A DNA stretch of 64,000 bases from Halobacillus andaensis (lineage in GTDB: Bacteria > Bacillota > Bacilli > Bacillales > Halobacillaceae), in assembly GCF_014636475.1 (NCBI RefSeq), contig NZ_BMEL01000001.1:124001-188000 (forward strand), written 5' to 3'. A program made the translations under genes and the position numbers. The notes under the pieces were generated by a model that had not been told where the DNA came from, did no database searches, and worked only from the letters and a program-made list of their open reading frames with translations. Below, one piece after another: positions 56,004 through 64,000 of the stretch. Each line of letters begins with the position of its first letter. The stretch's first letter is position 1.

Positions 56004-56570
56004 ATGTATTATAAAGGGACAATTTTTATCGGTTTCGCTCTGCTGCTTAGTGCTTGCGGCAATGATATTCCTGATAAAGTAAATGAGAGTCAAAGTGACG
56101 AGTTGTATCAGCCCATAGAATATACGGAGGATGATGGCAAAAAGGAAGGTAACCAAATCCCGACTGGAGAAGATCAATATTTTAAACGAACGAGTCAAGA
56201 TGAAATGAGAGAGACGAAATATTCTAAAACCAATCGTTCGCACGACAATGCATTTAATAACGAAGAGTCGATGGCCATTACTCAAGAGGTTAACGAACTT
56301 AAAGAAATTACGATGACCCAAGCTTTTACGAATGGAGAAAAAGCGTATGTTGCGGTGATGGTAAATCCATATGACTGGCGTGACGAGGATATTGAGGAGA
56401 AAATATTAGAAAAAGCTCAGGCCGTTACCGATCTTCCGGTGGTCGTATATACAAACATTAACTCTTGGGAGAAAAAGAAAGATGTGAATGCCAGAAGAGC
56501 GGCAGACGAGGCTCCTGATAAAGTAAGAGAACGTATTAGAGACTTTTTTAAAGAGAATGAGGAAGAGTAG
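56004..56570 (+). CDS. YhcN/YlaJ-family sporulation lipoprotein
   Basis: A 188-residue predicted lipoprotein: signal GTIFIGFALLLSAC with the lipobox cysteine about residue 18, then an acidic disordered linker. The C-terminal YhcN/YlaJ domain (about 85-185) includes AYVAVMV and LPVVVYTNINSWE. The family is found in forespore or spore membranes of bacilli; function unclear. The ATG at 56004 lies nine bases after AAAGGAG, which is buried in the preceding hairpin. It precedes yebC and bofC, so its local context is sporulation plus housekeeping. Confidence 0.85.
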   Translation: MYYKGTIFIGFALLLSACGNDIPDKVNESQSDELYQPIEYTEDDGKKEGNQIPTGEDQYFKRTSQDEMRETKYSKTNRSHDNAFNNEESMAITQEVNELKEITMTQAFTNGEKAYVAVMVNPYDWRDEDIEEKILEKAQAVTDLPVVVYTNINSWEKKKDVNARRAADEAPDKVRERIRDFFKENEEE

Positions 56571-56644
56571 TCCCATTTAATTTGGAATGATTTATGTGAT
56601 ATATTGATATAGGAAAAAGAATAGCTCCAGGGGAGGAGATACCT

Positions 56645-57397
56645 ATGGCTGGTCATTCCAAATGGAATAATATCAAGCGTCGTAAAGGCGCTCAAGATGC
56701 AAAAAAAGGTAAATTGTTTATGAAACACGCCAGAGAAATATTTATGGCGGCTAGAGAAGGCGGCGGAGACCCCGAAATGAACGCAAACCTCCGTTTAGCT
56801 GTGGATAAAGCAAAATCAAATAATATGCCCAATGATAATATTGACCGGGCTATTAAAAAGGCAACAGGGGACCTTGATGGGGTAAATTACGAAGAATTCA
56901 CTTATGAAGGGTATGGTCCCGGCGGTGTTGCCGTAATGGTCAAGGTTTTAACGGATAACAAGAACCGGACAGCTGCGGAAGTACGCCATGCCTTTAATAA
57001 GAATGACGGCAACCTTGGGGAAAACGGTTGTGTAGCATTTATGTTTAACCGTAAAGGCTATTTAGTCATCAATCGAACAAGTGTAGAAATTGATGAAGAG
57101 GAACTTCTCTTAGAAGTCATTGAAGCAGGAGGAGAGGAATTAGAATCTAGTGAAGATCAATTCGAAATCTTTACGGCTCCTGAAGATTTTAGTGAAGTGA
57201 AATCTGTTTTAGAAGAGAATGAGTATACTTTTGAGACAGCAGAAGTAACGATGTTCCCAACCACTCATACCCATGTGGGTGAAGAAGCTGCATCCAAGAT
57301 GCTTACTCTAATTGACATGCTTGAAGATAACGATGATGTCCAAGAAGTGTATCACAATTTAGATGCCGATGAAGAAGTATTAGAGAAACTATCATAA
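56645..57397 (+). CDS. yebC: YebC/PmpR family protein
   Basis: A 250-residue member of the YebC family (yrbC in B. subtilis). The N-terminus [23 protein letters not shown] is diagnostic, with the usual three-domain arrangement ([21 protein letters not shown] in the middle). Members have been described as transcription regulators, and more recently as factors helping ribosomes through difficult sequences; which applies here is open. GGGAGGAG precedes the ATG. Confidence 0.96.
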   Translation: MAGHSKWNNIKRRKGAQDAKKGKLFMKHAREIFMAAREGGGDPEMNANLRLAVDKAKSNNMPNDNIDRAIKKATGDLDGVNYEEFTYEGYGPGGVAVMVKVLTDNKNRTAAEVRHAFNKNDGNLGENGCVAFMFNRKGYLVINRTSVEIDEEELLLEVIEAGGEELESSEDQFEIFTAPEDFSEVKSVLEENEYTFETAEVTMFPTTHTHVGEEAASKMLTLIDMLEDNDDVQEVYHNLDADEEVLEKLS

Positions 57398-57413
57398 TCC
57401 AGTACCTCTTATA

Positions 57414-57456
57414 AAAGCTGTTGTTTCTGAGCATACTAGAGACAACAGCTTCTTTA
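57414..57456 (+). terminator. Hairpin terminator after yebC
   Basis: A 10-bp stem AAGCTGTTGT/ACAACAGCTT (57414-57423 with 57442-57451) followed by CTTTAT. Confidence 0.65.
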
Positions 57457-57471
57457 TGAGGAGGGAAAATC

Positions 57472-57795
57472 GTGCATACTACATGGATGACGATCGTGAT
57501 AATTATTAGTTTGGTTCTTCAGCCGTCCCCGGATATTATGGAAAAGGAAGCCAGCCATCATGGTTACGCAAGTTCTTCAACTTTTAATAAAGCTATACCT
57601 GCCTTTGCGTATTTAGAACCATTAGAATTAAAGGTTATTCTTAAAACGTATGACGAGGAAGAATTAATAGATACCAAGGTGACAAAGGAAAAGGTTTGGG
57701 CAATGGAGGATTTTTGGGCACAATATGATGGCTGGGTAGTAGAAGATCAGAAAATCGGAGAAATTGTGTTTCAACGCCAACTTGAACGTACGTGA
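57472..57795 (+). CDS. bofC: BofC-like protein with the N-terminal domain only
   Basis: In B. subtilis BofC is a forespore-secreted regulator that restrains SpoIVB and thereby pro-SigK processing; it has about 170 residues in two domains. Here the chain is 107 residues from GTG behind GAGGAGGG: a signal-like helix (1-18), then the N-terminal BofC domain (LKVILKTYDEEELIDTKVT, VWAMEDFWAQYDGWVV). The reading frame stops at a TGA and a terminator follows, so the C-terminal domain is absent and not merely frameshifted. The yebC-bofC-ruvA order supports the name. Confidence 0.82.
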   Translation: MHTTWMTIVIIISLVLQPSPDIMEKEASHHGYASSSTFNKAIPAFAYLEPLELKVILKTYDEEELIDTKVTKEKVWAMEDFWAQYDGWVVEDQKIGEIVFQRQLERT

Positions 57796-57803
57796 AAAAG
57801 TAG

Positions 57804-57833
57804 AAAACCGCTGAACGATGGCGGTTTTTTTCT
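57804..57833 (+). terminator. Terminator after bofC
   Basis: An 8-bp stem AAAACCGC/GCGGTTTT followed by seven T in all. Confidence 0.88.
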
Positions 57834-57866
57834 ATGGGTTCATGCTTATGCGAACATGTGCTTGTG

Positions 57867-57875
57867 TGTTACAAT
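57867..57875 (+). promoter_or_regulatory. Possible extended -10 promoter of ruvAB
   Basis: TGTTACAAT, a TACAAT box with the TGn extension, about 40 bases ahead of ruvA; no convincing -35. Confidence 0.4.
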
Positions 57876-57915
57876 GAAATGTAGATTATAAATTCGGAAT
57901 TGAGGGGAATGCACC

Positions 57916-58533
57916 ATGATCGCCTATGTAAAAGGGAATGTTACATCAATCGATGAAGAAGCAATTGCTGTTGAAACGCAAGGGGTCGGCTACGAAATTT
58001 TATGTGCCAATCCATTTAGCTTTCAATCGGACTTACATAAAGAGATTAAAGTTCATACGTACCATTACGTTAGAGAAGATCAACAGCTTCTATTCGGCTT
58101 TAAAAAAAAGGAAGACAAGCTTTTATTTGCTAAACTGTTAAACGTGTCAGGAATTGGACCTAAAGGAGCACTGGCTATTTTAGGAAGTGTCAGTGTGCCG
58201 GAGTTTGTTTCTGCAATTGAGCAAGAAGACGATAAATATTTAACGAGGTTTCCTGGAGTAGGAAAAAAAACCGCCCGTCAAATGATTTTAGATTTAAAAG
58301 GCAAGCTGATCGTATGGCTGCCGGATGAGCAAAACGAACAAACGATCTTTTTCCAAGAGGAAGGGTCAGATAAGCAAAAACGAGAGTATATCGATGAAGC
58401 ATTGGAAGCATTGAAAGCCCTGGGGTATTCGGATAAAGAGCTTAAAATGGTTAAGCCTGAACTTGCCAAAGCAAATCAGGGCAATGTGGATGATTATATT
58501 AGGCAGGGCTTGCAGTTATTAATGAAAGTATAA
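57916..58533 (+). CDS. ruvA: Holliday junction branch migration protein RuvA
   Basis: Junction-specific DNA-binding subunit that loads RuvB. It is 205 residues: OB-fold N-terminal domain (MIAYVKGNVTSID), two helix-hairpin-helix motifs (KLLNVSGIGPKGALAIL, LTRFPGVGKKTARQMI) and the C-terminal RuvB-binding domain (EALEALKALGYSDKEL). GAGGGGAA precedes the ATG. Confidence 0.97.
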   Translation: MIAYVKGNVTSIDEEAIAVETQGVGYEILCANPFSFQSDLHKEIKVHTYHYVREDQQLLFGFKKKEDKLLFAKLLNVSGIGPKGALAILGSVSVPEFVSAIEQEDDKYLTRFPGVGKKTARQMILDLKGKLIVWLPDEQNEQTIFFQEEGSDKQKREYIDEALEALKALGYSDKELKMVKPELAKANQGNVDDYIRQGLQLLMKV

Positions 58534-58552
58534 ATGAAAGGAGGAACAAAGA

Positions 58553-59554
58553 ATGGAAGACCGGATGATCTCTGGAGAACAACAAGAGACGGAACGGGAT
58601 ATAGAGCTGAGTTTACGTCCTGAGTGGCTGCGTCAATATATTGGGCAAGATAAAACAAAAGAGAATTTACACATTTTTATTGAAGCAGCTAAGATGCGCG
58701 AAGAACCTTTAGATCATACGCTTTTGTATGGACCGCCTGGCTTGGGTAAAACGACCCTGGCTTCGATTATTGCGAATGAAATGAATGTCCAATTTAGAAC
58801 AACAGCCGGCCCAGCGATCGAACGTGCGGGTGATTTAGCTGCTATTCTCTCCTCCCTAGAGGCGGGAGACGTTCTCTTTATTGATGAAATTCATCGGTTG
58901 CCGCGTTCAGTTGAAGAGATTTTATACCCGGCGATGGAGGACTTTTGCTTAGACATTGTAGTAGGTACGGGTCCGAGTGCTCGGTCTGTAAGACTTGATT
59001 TGCCGCCATTTACTTTAGTCGGTGCCACTACTCGAGCAGGGCTTCTCTCCGCACCATTAAGAGACCGTTTTGGTGTTCATAGCCGATTAGACTATTATGA
59101 TACTAAGGCTCTCTGCGCCATTGTAGAAAGAACAGCAGATATCTTTCATATTGGGATTGATAAGGAAGCAGCTTCCGAAGTGGCTCGTCGCTCGAGAGGA
59201 ACACCGAGGATCGCGAATCGCTTGCTTAAGCGAGTGCGTGACATTGCGCAAGTACGAGGAGAATCGGTTATCTCGAATGATACGACCCAAACAGCTTTAA
59301 AAATGCTTCAAGTGGATGGAGAAGGCTTAGACCATATTGATCATAAGTTTCTTTTAGCCATTATCGATAGTTTTAGGGGTGGTCCTGTCGGCCTTGATAC
59401 TATTTCTGCTACCATCGGAGAAGAACCTCAAACCATCGAGGATGTATACGAACCATTTCTATTGCAAACTGGTTTCATTCAGCGTACCCCGCGGGGGCGG
59501 GTGGTTACACCTAAAGCTTACGCACACTTTAACCGGGAGGTGCCGAGCTCTTGA
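58553..59554 (+). CDS. ruvB: Holliday junction branch migration ATPase RuvB
   Basis: AAA+ motor that drives branch migration with RuvA. It is 333 residues: Walker [10 protein letters not shown] (about 62), Walker [10 protein letters not shown], sensor 1 GATTRAG and the arginine-finger region PLRDRFG; a winged helix ends the chain. AAAGGAGG precedes the ATG. Its stop overlaps the start of the next gene (TTGA). Confidence 0.98.
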   Translation: MEDRMISGEQQETERDIELSLRPEWLRQYIGQDKTKENLHIFIEAAKMREEPLDHTLLYGPPGLGKTTLASIIANEMNVQFRTTAGPAIERAGDLAAILSSLEAGDVLFIDEIHRLPRSVEEILYPAMEDFCLDIVVGTGPSARSVRLDLPPFTLVGATTRAGLLSAPLRDRFGVHSRLDYYDTKALCAIVERTADIFHIGIDKEAASEVARRSRGTPRIANRLLKRVRDIAQVRGESVISNDTTQTALKMLQVDGEGLDHIDHKFLLAIIDSFRGGPVGLDTISATIGEEPQTIEDVYEPFLLQTGFIQRTPRGRVVTPKAYAHFNREVPSS

Positions 59555-59751
59555 CGGGCATGGGTAAAATCTTTATTGTAATAGGGGTTGTATTTATTGT
59601 CATCGGTTTAATTTGGAGTTTGTTTGGCAAACTGCCTGGTGACTTTAGTTTTAAGAAAGGTCCAGTGACCGTATATTTTCCAATTATGACTTCAATTATA
59701 GCAAGTGTTGTATTAACACTGATTTTTTATTTGATTAGTAAAATGCGATAG
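59551..59751 (+). CDS. DUF2905-type small membrane protein
   Basis: A 66-residue protein with two membrane helices ([34 protein letters not shown]) separated by [19 protein letters not shown], the hallmark of DUF2905 proteins, commonly found beside ruvB. The TTG at 59551 lies eight bases after GGGAGGTG and overlaps the ruvB stop; the ATG at 59560 is too far from it. Function unknown. Confidence 0.9.
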   Translation: MTGMGKIFIVIGVVFIVIGLIWSLFGKLPGDFSFKKGPVTVYFPIMTSIIASVVLTLIFYLISKMR

Positions 59752-59771
59752 AGCAAGAATAGGAGTTTCAC

Positions 59772-60797
59772 ATGGATATTAATGCATATGATTTTCATTT
59801 ACCAGAGGAATTAATTGCTCAAGTTCCTTTGAAGGATCGAGCTTCTTCCAGGCTTATGGTGCTTAATCGTGAAAAAAAGAATATCGAGCACCAACGTTTT
59901 GCGGACATCACAAATTATCTTCAAAAAGGAGATTGTCTTGTTCTTAATGACACTCGTGTTCTGCCAGCGCGGCTATACGGTGCCAAAGAGGATACTGGTG
60001 GAAAAGTTGAAGTTTTACTGCTGCATCAAACAGCAGGCGATGAATGGGAAGTGCTTGTAAAGCCGGCAAAAAAAGTAAAACAAGGCTCTCGTATTGTTTT
60101 TGGAGATGGGCAGCTTGTTGCTGAATGCACAGAAATTCAAGAACATGGAGGACGAAAAGTCCAATTTTCTTATGACGGGATCTTTCTCGAAGTATTGGAA
60201 TCTTTAGGAGAGATGCCGCTTCCTCCATATATAAAAGAGCAGATATCAGATCAGGAGAGGTATCAGACGGTTTATGCAAAAGAGGAAGGGTCTGCAGCAG
60301 CCCCTACAGCAGGCTTGCACTTTACGAATGAGCTGCTTGAAGAGCTTGAAAGTAAAGGGGTGGAAATTGTCTATTTAACATTGCATGTGGGGCTTGGAAC
60401 GTTCCGCCCAGTGAGTGTTGATACGGTTGAGGAACACGAGATGCATGCTGAGTTTTACCAGTTAAGTGATGAATCAGCAAACAAACTAAATGAAATCAAG
60501 AAAAACAATGGGCGGATTATTTCTGTCGGAACCACGTCTACACGGACGTTAGAGACAATCGTACGTGATCATGGGACGTTTAAGGAAGCCAGTGGCTGGA
60601 CAGATATTTTTATTTATCCACCTTATCAATTGCAGGCGATTGATGGACTAATTACAAACTTTCATTTACCAAAATCCACCTTGATTATGCTTGTCAGTGC
60701 TTTTGCTGGGCGAGACTTTATACTTGAAGCTTATCAAAAAGCGGTAGATGAACGGTACAGGTTTTTCAGTTTTGGCGATGCAATGTTTATTTTTTAA
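59772..60797 (+). CDS. queA: tRNA preQ1(34) S-adenosylmethionine ribosyltransferase-isomerase
   Basis: Transfers and isomerises the ribosyl group of S-adenosylmethionine onto preQ1 at tRNA position 34, giving epoxyqueuosine. It is 341 residues with family blocks [14 protein letters not shown] at the start, [34 protein letters not shown] and [10 protein letters not shown]. Forms a queuosine cluster with tgt. Confidence 0.97.
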   Translation: MDINAYDFHLPEELIAQVPLKDRASSRLMVLNREKKNIEHQRFADITNYLQKGDCLVLNDTRVLPARLYGAKEDTGGKVEVLLLHQTAGDEWEVLVKPAKKVKQGSRIVFGDGQLVAECTEIQEHGGRKVQFSYDGIFLEVLESLGEMPLPPYIKEQISDQERYQTVYAKEEGSAAAPTAGLHFTNELLEELESKGVEIVYLTLHVGLGTFRPVSVDTVEEHEMHAEFYQLSDESANKLNEIKKNNGRIISVGTTSTRTLETIVRDHGTFKEASGWTDIFIYPPYQLQAIDGLITNFHLPKSTLIMLVSAFAGRDFILEAYQKAVDERYRFFSFGDAMFIF

Positions 60798-60812
60798 TGA
60801 AATGGCTTGTAA

Positions 60813-61964
<1,152 letters not shown>

Positions 61965-61978
61965 AAAGGGGGATACGA

Positions 61979-62242
61979 ATGGACACATTATTAGGGTTAT
62001 TACCGATTATCTTAATGTTTGTCATTTTCTATTTCTTGCTAATCCGACCACAGCAAAAGAAACAAAAGCAAGTTCAAAATATGCAGTCGGAGTTGCAAAA
62101 GGGAGATAGAGTTATTACAATTGGAGGCCTGCATGGTACAATCCACGCTATCGATGAAGGCACGTTAATCGTTAGCGTACAGGATGGGTCTCAGCTTAAA
62201 TTTGACCGTTCTTCAGTTAGAGAGAAGCTGAACCAAGACTAA
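61979..62242 (+). CDS. yajC: Preprotein translocase subunit YajC
   Basis: An 87-residue SecDF-associated protein: one membrane helix (about 3-22: LLPIILMFVIFYFLLIRPQQK) and the small soluble domain (LQKGDRVITIGGLHGTI). GAAAGGGGG precedes the ATG. It starts 14 bases after tgt. Confidence 0.96.
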   Translation: MDTLLGLLPIILMFVIFYFLLIRPQQKKQKQVQNMQSELQKGDRVITIGGLHGTIHAIDEGTLIVSVQDGSQLKFDRSSVREKLNQD

Positions 62243-62310
62243 GGATAAAGCGAGTAAGGTCTGTCCTTACATGAGGCAGACCTCAGCTTATCTACATACG
62301 AACTTTTTAG

Positions 62311-62337
62311 AAAAACCCCGTGTGCATGGGGTTTTTT
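62311..62337. terminator. Bidirectional terminator between yajC and the minus-strand gene
   Basis: A stem AAAAACCCC/GGGGTTTTT with an eight-base loop, T-rich on both strands, placed between convergent genes. Confidence 0.88.
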
Positions 62338-62353
62338 ATTTGTCTATTTACCA

Positions 62354-62734
62354 CTATTGCGTACTGCGGTTTGGCATATTGACTCCAATCATTCCACCTA
62401 GCGAAGCAGCTAAAAGCAGCCCTCCAAAGTAACTCAACTGTGCAACAGAAACCAATCGGTTCTCAAAGATAATTTGAAACAACATAATAATAACAATAAA
62501 CACGAGTCCAGTTAGCAGGCCTGTCAGCCATCCTTTTTTCTGACCTTTATAAGCTGCCAATAACCCTCCAAAAGCAAGAATGGTTAAGCCAGCTATTAAA
62601 GAAATTTGATTTAAGGTGTCTGTATCCATAGTGGTAAATCGCAGCAAGCTGGCTAAAATCGCTGAGAATAGAATCATTAAAATGAAAATGGAACCGACCC
62701 CATACCCAAGAACCCCTTGCAAAAAAACTTTCAT
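62354..62734 (-). CDS. TIGR04086-type (YrzE-like) membrane protein
   Basis: A 126-residue protein on the minus strand with four membrane helices, about one per 30 residues (GYGVGSIFILMILFSAILA, ISLIAGLTILAFGGLLAAY, WLTGLLTGLVFIVIIMLF, FGGLLLAASLGGMIGV). Length, helix spacing and position after yajC fit the TIGR04086 family (YrzE in B. subtilis). GGGGGCAGAAG precedes the start on the minus strand. Function unknown. Confidence 0.82.
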   Translation of the reverse strand: MKVFLQGVLGYGVGSIFILMILFSAILASLLRFTTMDTDTLNQISLIAGLTILAFGGLLAAYKGQKKGWLTGLLTGLVFIVIIMLFQIIFENRLVSVAQLSYFGGLLLAASLGGMIGVNMPNRSTQ

Positions 62735-62858
62735 TTCTTCTGCCCCCTTATTTAGCCTGTCTTCATAACTATATGCAACAACATTGTAAAGATAGAAGTA
62801 GATATTTAGACGAGCTTTTGAATAGATATAAAAAAAGCACGTTTAATGGGGGAGATTT

Positions 62859-64000
62859 ATGACCACTTTGCTTACGATCATTATTTTCTTAATAAGTTAT
62901 TGTTTGCTTATGGTAGAGAAATGGAACAGAGCTACTGTTGCATTAACAGGAGGGGTGCTTCTTCTTATTTGCAATGTTTATGAATGGGAAGAAGCATTTG
63001 GGTTTATTGATTGGGATACGATTGCTTTGCTGTTTTCGATGATGGTCCTGGTATCCATCACGAAAAAGACGGGGGTCTTTACTTACGTAGCTATTCGACT
63101 TGCTCAGTTAGTGAAAGGTCGTCCAGTCCCACTTCTTATTGTCTCAGCTTTGTTTACAGCAGTAGGATCTGCTTTTCTTGATAATGTGACGACCGTTCTT
63201 TTATTTGTCCCAGTTCTCCTATCTTTAGTAAAACAACTGCAATTACCGTCCTTTCCTTATCTTGTTACTACGATATTTGCTTCTAATATAGGCGGAGCGG
63301 CGACACTAATAGGAGATCCACCTAATATAATGATCGGACAGGCCGTAGAGCATTTTACATTTTTATCTTTTCTTAATAATATGGGGCCAGTCGTCTTAAT
63401 TGTTTTCATTGTAACGTTAATCATCCTTATTTTTCTTTTTAAGAACAAATTGCATTACAATGAAAAACTCGCTCTAGAGTTTATGAAAAAAGATGCGAAT
63501 GAGCATTTAGAAAAGAATCAGCTATTGGTGCGATCCCTATCTGTTCTTTTTTTAACCATCGCAGGGTTTATGCTCCATCCCTTTATACACATGGATATCA
63601 CTACAATAGCGGTGAGTGGTGCGTTATTGCTGCTATTTACCACTGATCACCTTCTCGACGTGGAACACGTTTTTCAAGAAGTGGAATGGGTTACTCTATT
63701 CTTCTTTATGGGACTCTTTATGTTAGTTGGGGGATTACAAACTGTAGGATTGATTGATGAATTAGCCAGAGCCATGGTATGGGTCTCTGATGGAGATTTA
63801 CCGTTCACTTCTATGATGATGCTATGGAGCTCAGGGATTCTTTCTGGGGTAGTAGATAATATACCATTTGTTGCTGCTATGATCCCGGTGGTTCAAGAGC
63901 TTCAAGGCTATGGAATGATGAATGTAGATCCTATTTGGTGGTCCTTAGCCTTAGGTGCCTGTTTAGGAGGAAACGGTACGCTTATAGGTGCCTCAGCAAA
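62859..64000 (+). CDS. ArsB/NhaD-type ion transporter (3' end outside window)
   Basis: An integral membrane transporter of the ArsB/NhaD superfamily; at least 380 residues are visible and no stop occurs before the window ends. The ATG at 62859 has GGGGGAG upstream. Diagnostic motifs are FLDNVTTVLLFVPV and GGAATLIGDPPNIMIG in the first half and the pseudo-repeat GVVDNIPFVAAM with GGNGTLIGASA in the second. The exported ion (arsenite, sodium/proton or other) cannot be told. It is divergent from the preceding gene. Confidence 0.9.
   Translation, partial: MTTLLTIIIFLISYCLLMVEKWNRATVALTGGVLLLICNVYEWEEAFGFIDWDTIALLFSMMVLVSITKKTGVFTYVAIRLAQLVKGRPVPLLIVSALFTAVGSAFLDNVTTVLLFVPVLLSLVKQLQLPSFPYLVTTIFASNIGGAATLIGDPPNIMIGQAVEHFTFLSFLNNMGPVVLIVFIVTLIILIFLFKNKLHYNEKLALEFMKKDANEHLEKNQLLVRSLSVLFLTIAGFMLHPFIHMDITTIAVSGALLLLFTTDHLLDVEHVFQEVEWVTLFFFMGLFMLVGGLQTVGLIDELARAMVWVSDGDLPFTSMMMLWSSGILSGVVDNIPFVAAMIPVVQELQGYGMMNVDPIWWSLALGACLGGNGTLIGASA

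Overview
The window is a contiguous piece of a low-to-moderate GC, endospore-forming Bacillaceae chromosome. Gene order follows the Bacillus subtilis sdh-gerE-racE-rph, tig-clpX-lonA-hem-spoVID-valS-folC-comC and mre-min-spoIVF-rplU-obg-pheA-safA-nadE-ruv-queA-tgt blocks closely. Several features suggest a halophilic relative such as Halobacillus: an rng gene beside spoIVFB, an acidic proteome, frequent TTG/GTG starts, and a family of long palindromic intergenic repeats. That genus-level call is inference. Almost every gene reads forward; the only minus-strand items are ysxD, a 62-residue membrane protein, a yrzE-like gene and a decayed transposase piece.

Layout. 1-3.2 kb: succinate dehydrogenase sdhC (5' end outside the window), sdhA and sdhB. 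3.2-3.8 kb: two palindromic repeats in opposite orientation, bracketed by two near-identical copies of the sdhB terminator. 3.8-6.8 kb: a ComP/ComA-like two-component pair with no comQ/comX, sitting where ysmA is in B. subtilis. 6.8-11.7 kb: gerE, a MarR regulator, racE, gerM, rph, rdgB and ysnB. 11.9-12.0 kb: tRNA-Gly(UCC) and tRNA-Arg(UCU). 12.2-15.1 kb: accessory genes, namely a three-domain NlpC/P60 protein with two decayed domains, an unrecognised membrane-anchored protein and a YitT-type membrane protein. 15.4-23.3 kb: ysoA, tig, clpX, lonA, engB and a solitary amino-acid-type ABC ATPase. 23.6-30.5 kb: ysxD (minus) and the hemAXCDBL heme operon. 30.5-31.0 kb: terminator, third palindromic repeat and an IS1182-like transposase remnant. 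31.0-41.3 kb: spoVID, a small minus-strand gene, T-box-controlled valS, folC, a membrane GGDEF protein, comC, spoIIB and radC. 41.5-49.7 kb: mreBCD, minCD, spoIVFA/FB, rng, L21 leader, rplU, prp and rpmA. 49.8-57.8 kb: spo0B, obgE, pheB, pheA, safA, a CotS-like kinase fold, nadE, a YhcN-type lipoprotein, yebC and a shortened bofC. 57.9-64.0 kb: ruvAB, a DUF2905 gene, queA, tgt, yajC, yrzE-like (minus) and an ArsB/NhaD-type transporter cut by the window end.

How it works together. Most genes are housekeeping (respiration, tetrapyrrole synthesis, proteolysis, chaperoning, cell shape and division, tRNA modification, recombination), interleaved with sporulation genes for the late mother-cell programme (gerE, gerM, spoIVFA/FB, bofC, spoVID, safA). 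Readable control elements include a SigK-type promoter at gerE, a strong SigE-type match at spoIVFA, weaker SigE-type matches at spoVID and safA, a T-box at valS and an L21 leader at rplU.

No CRISPR array, prophage or obvious defence island was seen. The points most worth a second look are the duplicated terminator around the palindromic repeats next to an orphan comPA, the multi-domain NlpC/P60 protein with pseudoenzyme domains, the transposase remnant between hemL and spoVID, an RNase G lacking its zinc link, a BofC reduced to its N-terminal domain, and two hairpins that overlap the start regions of downstream genes.
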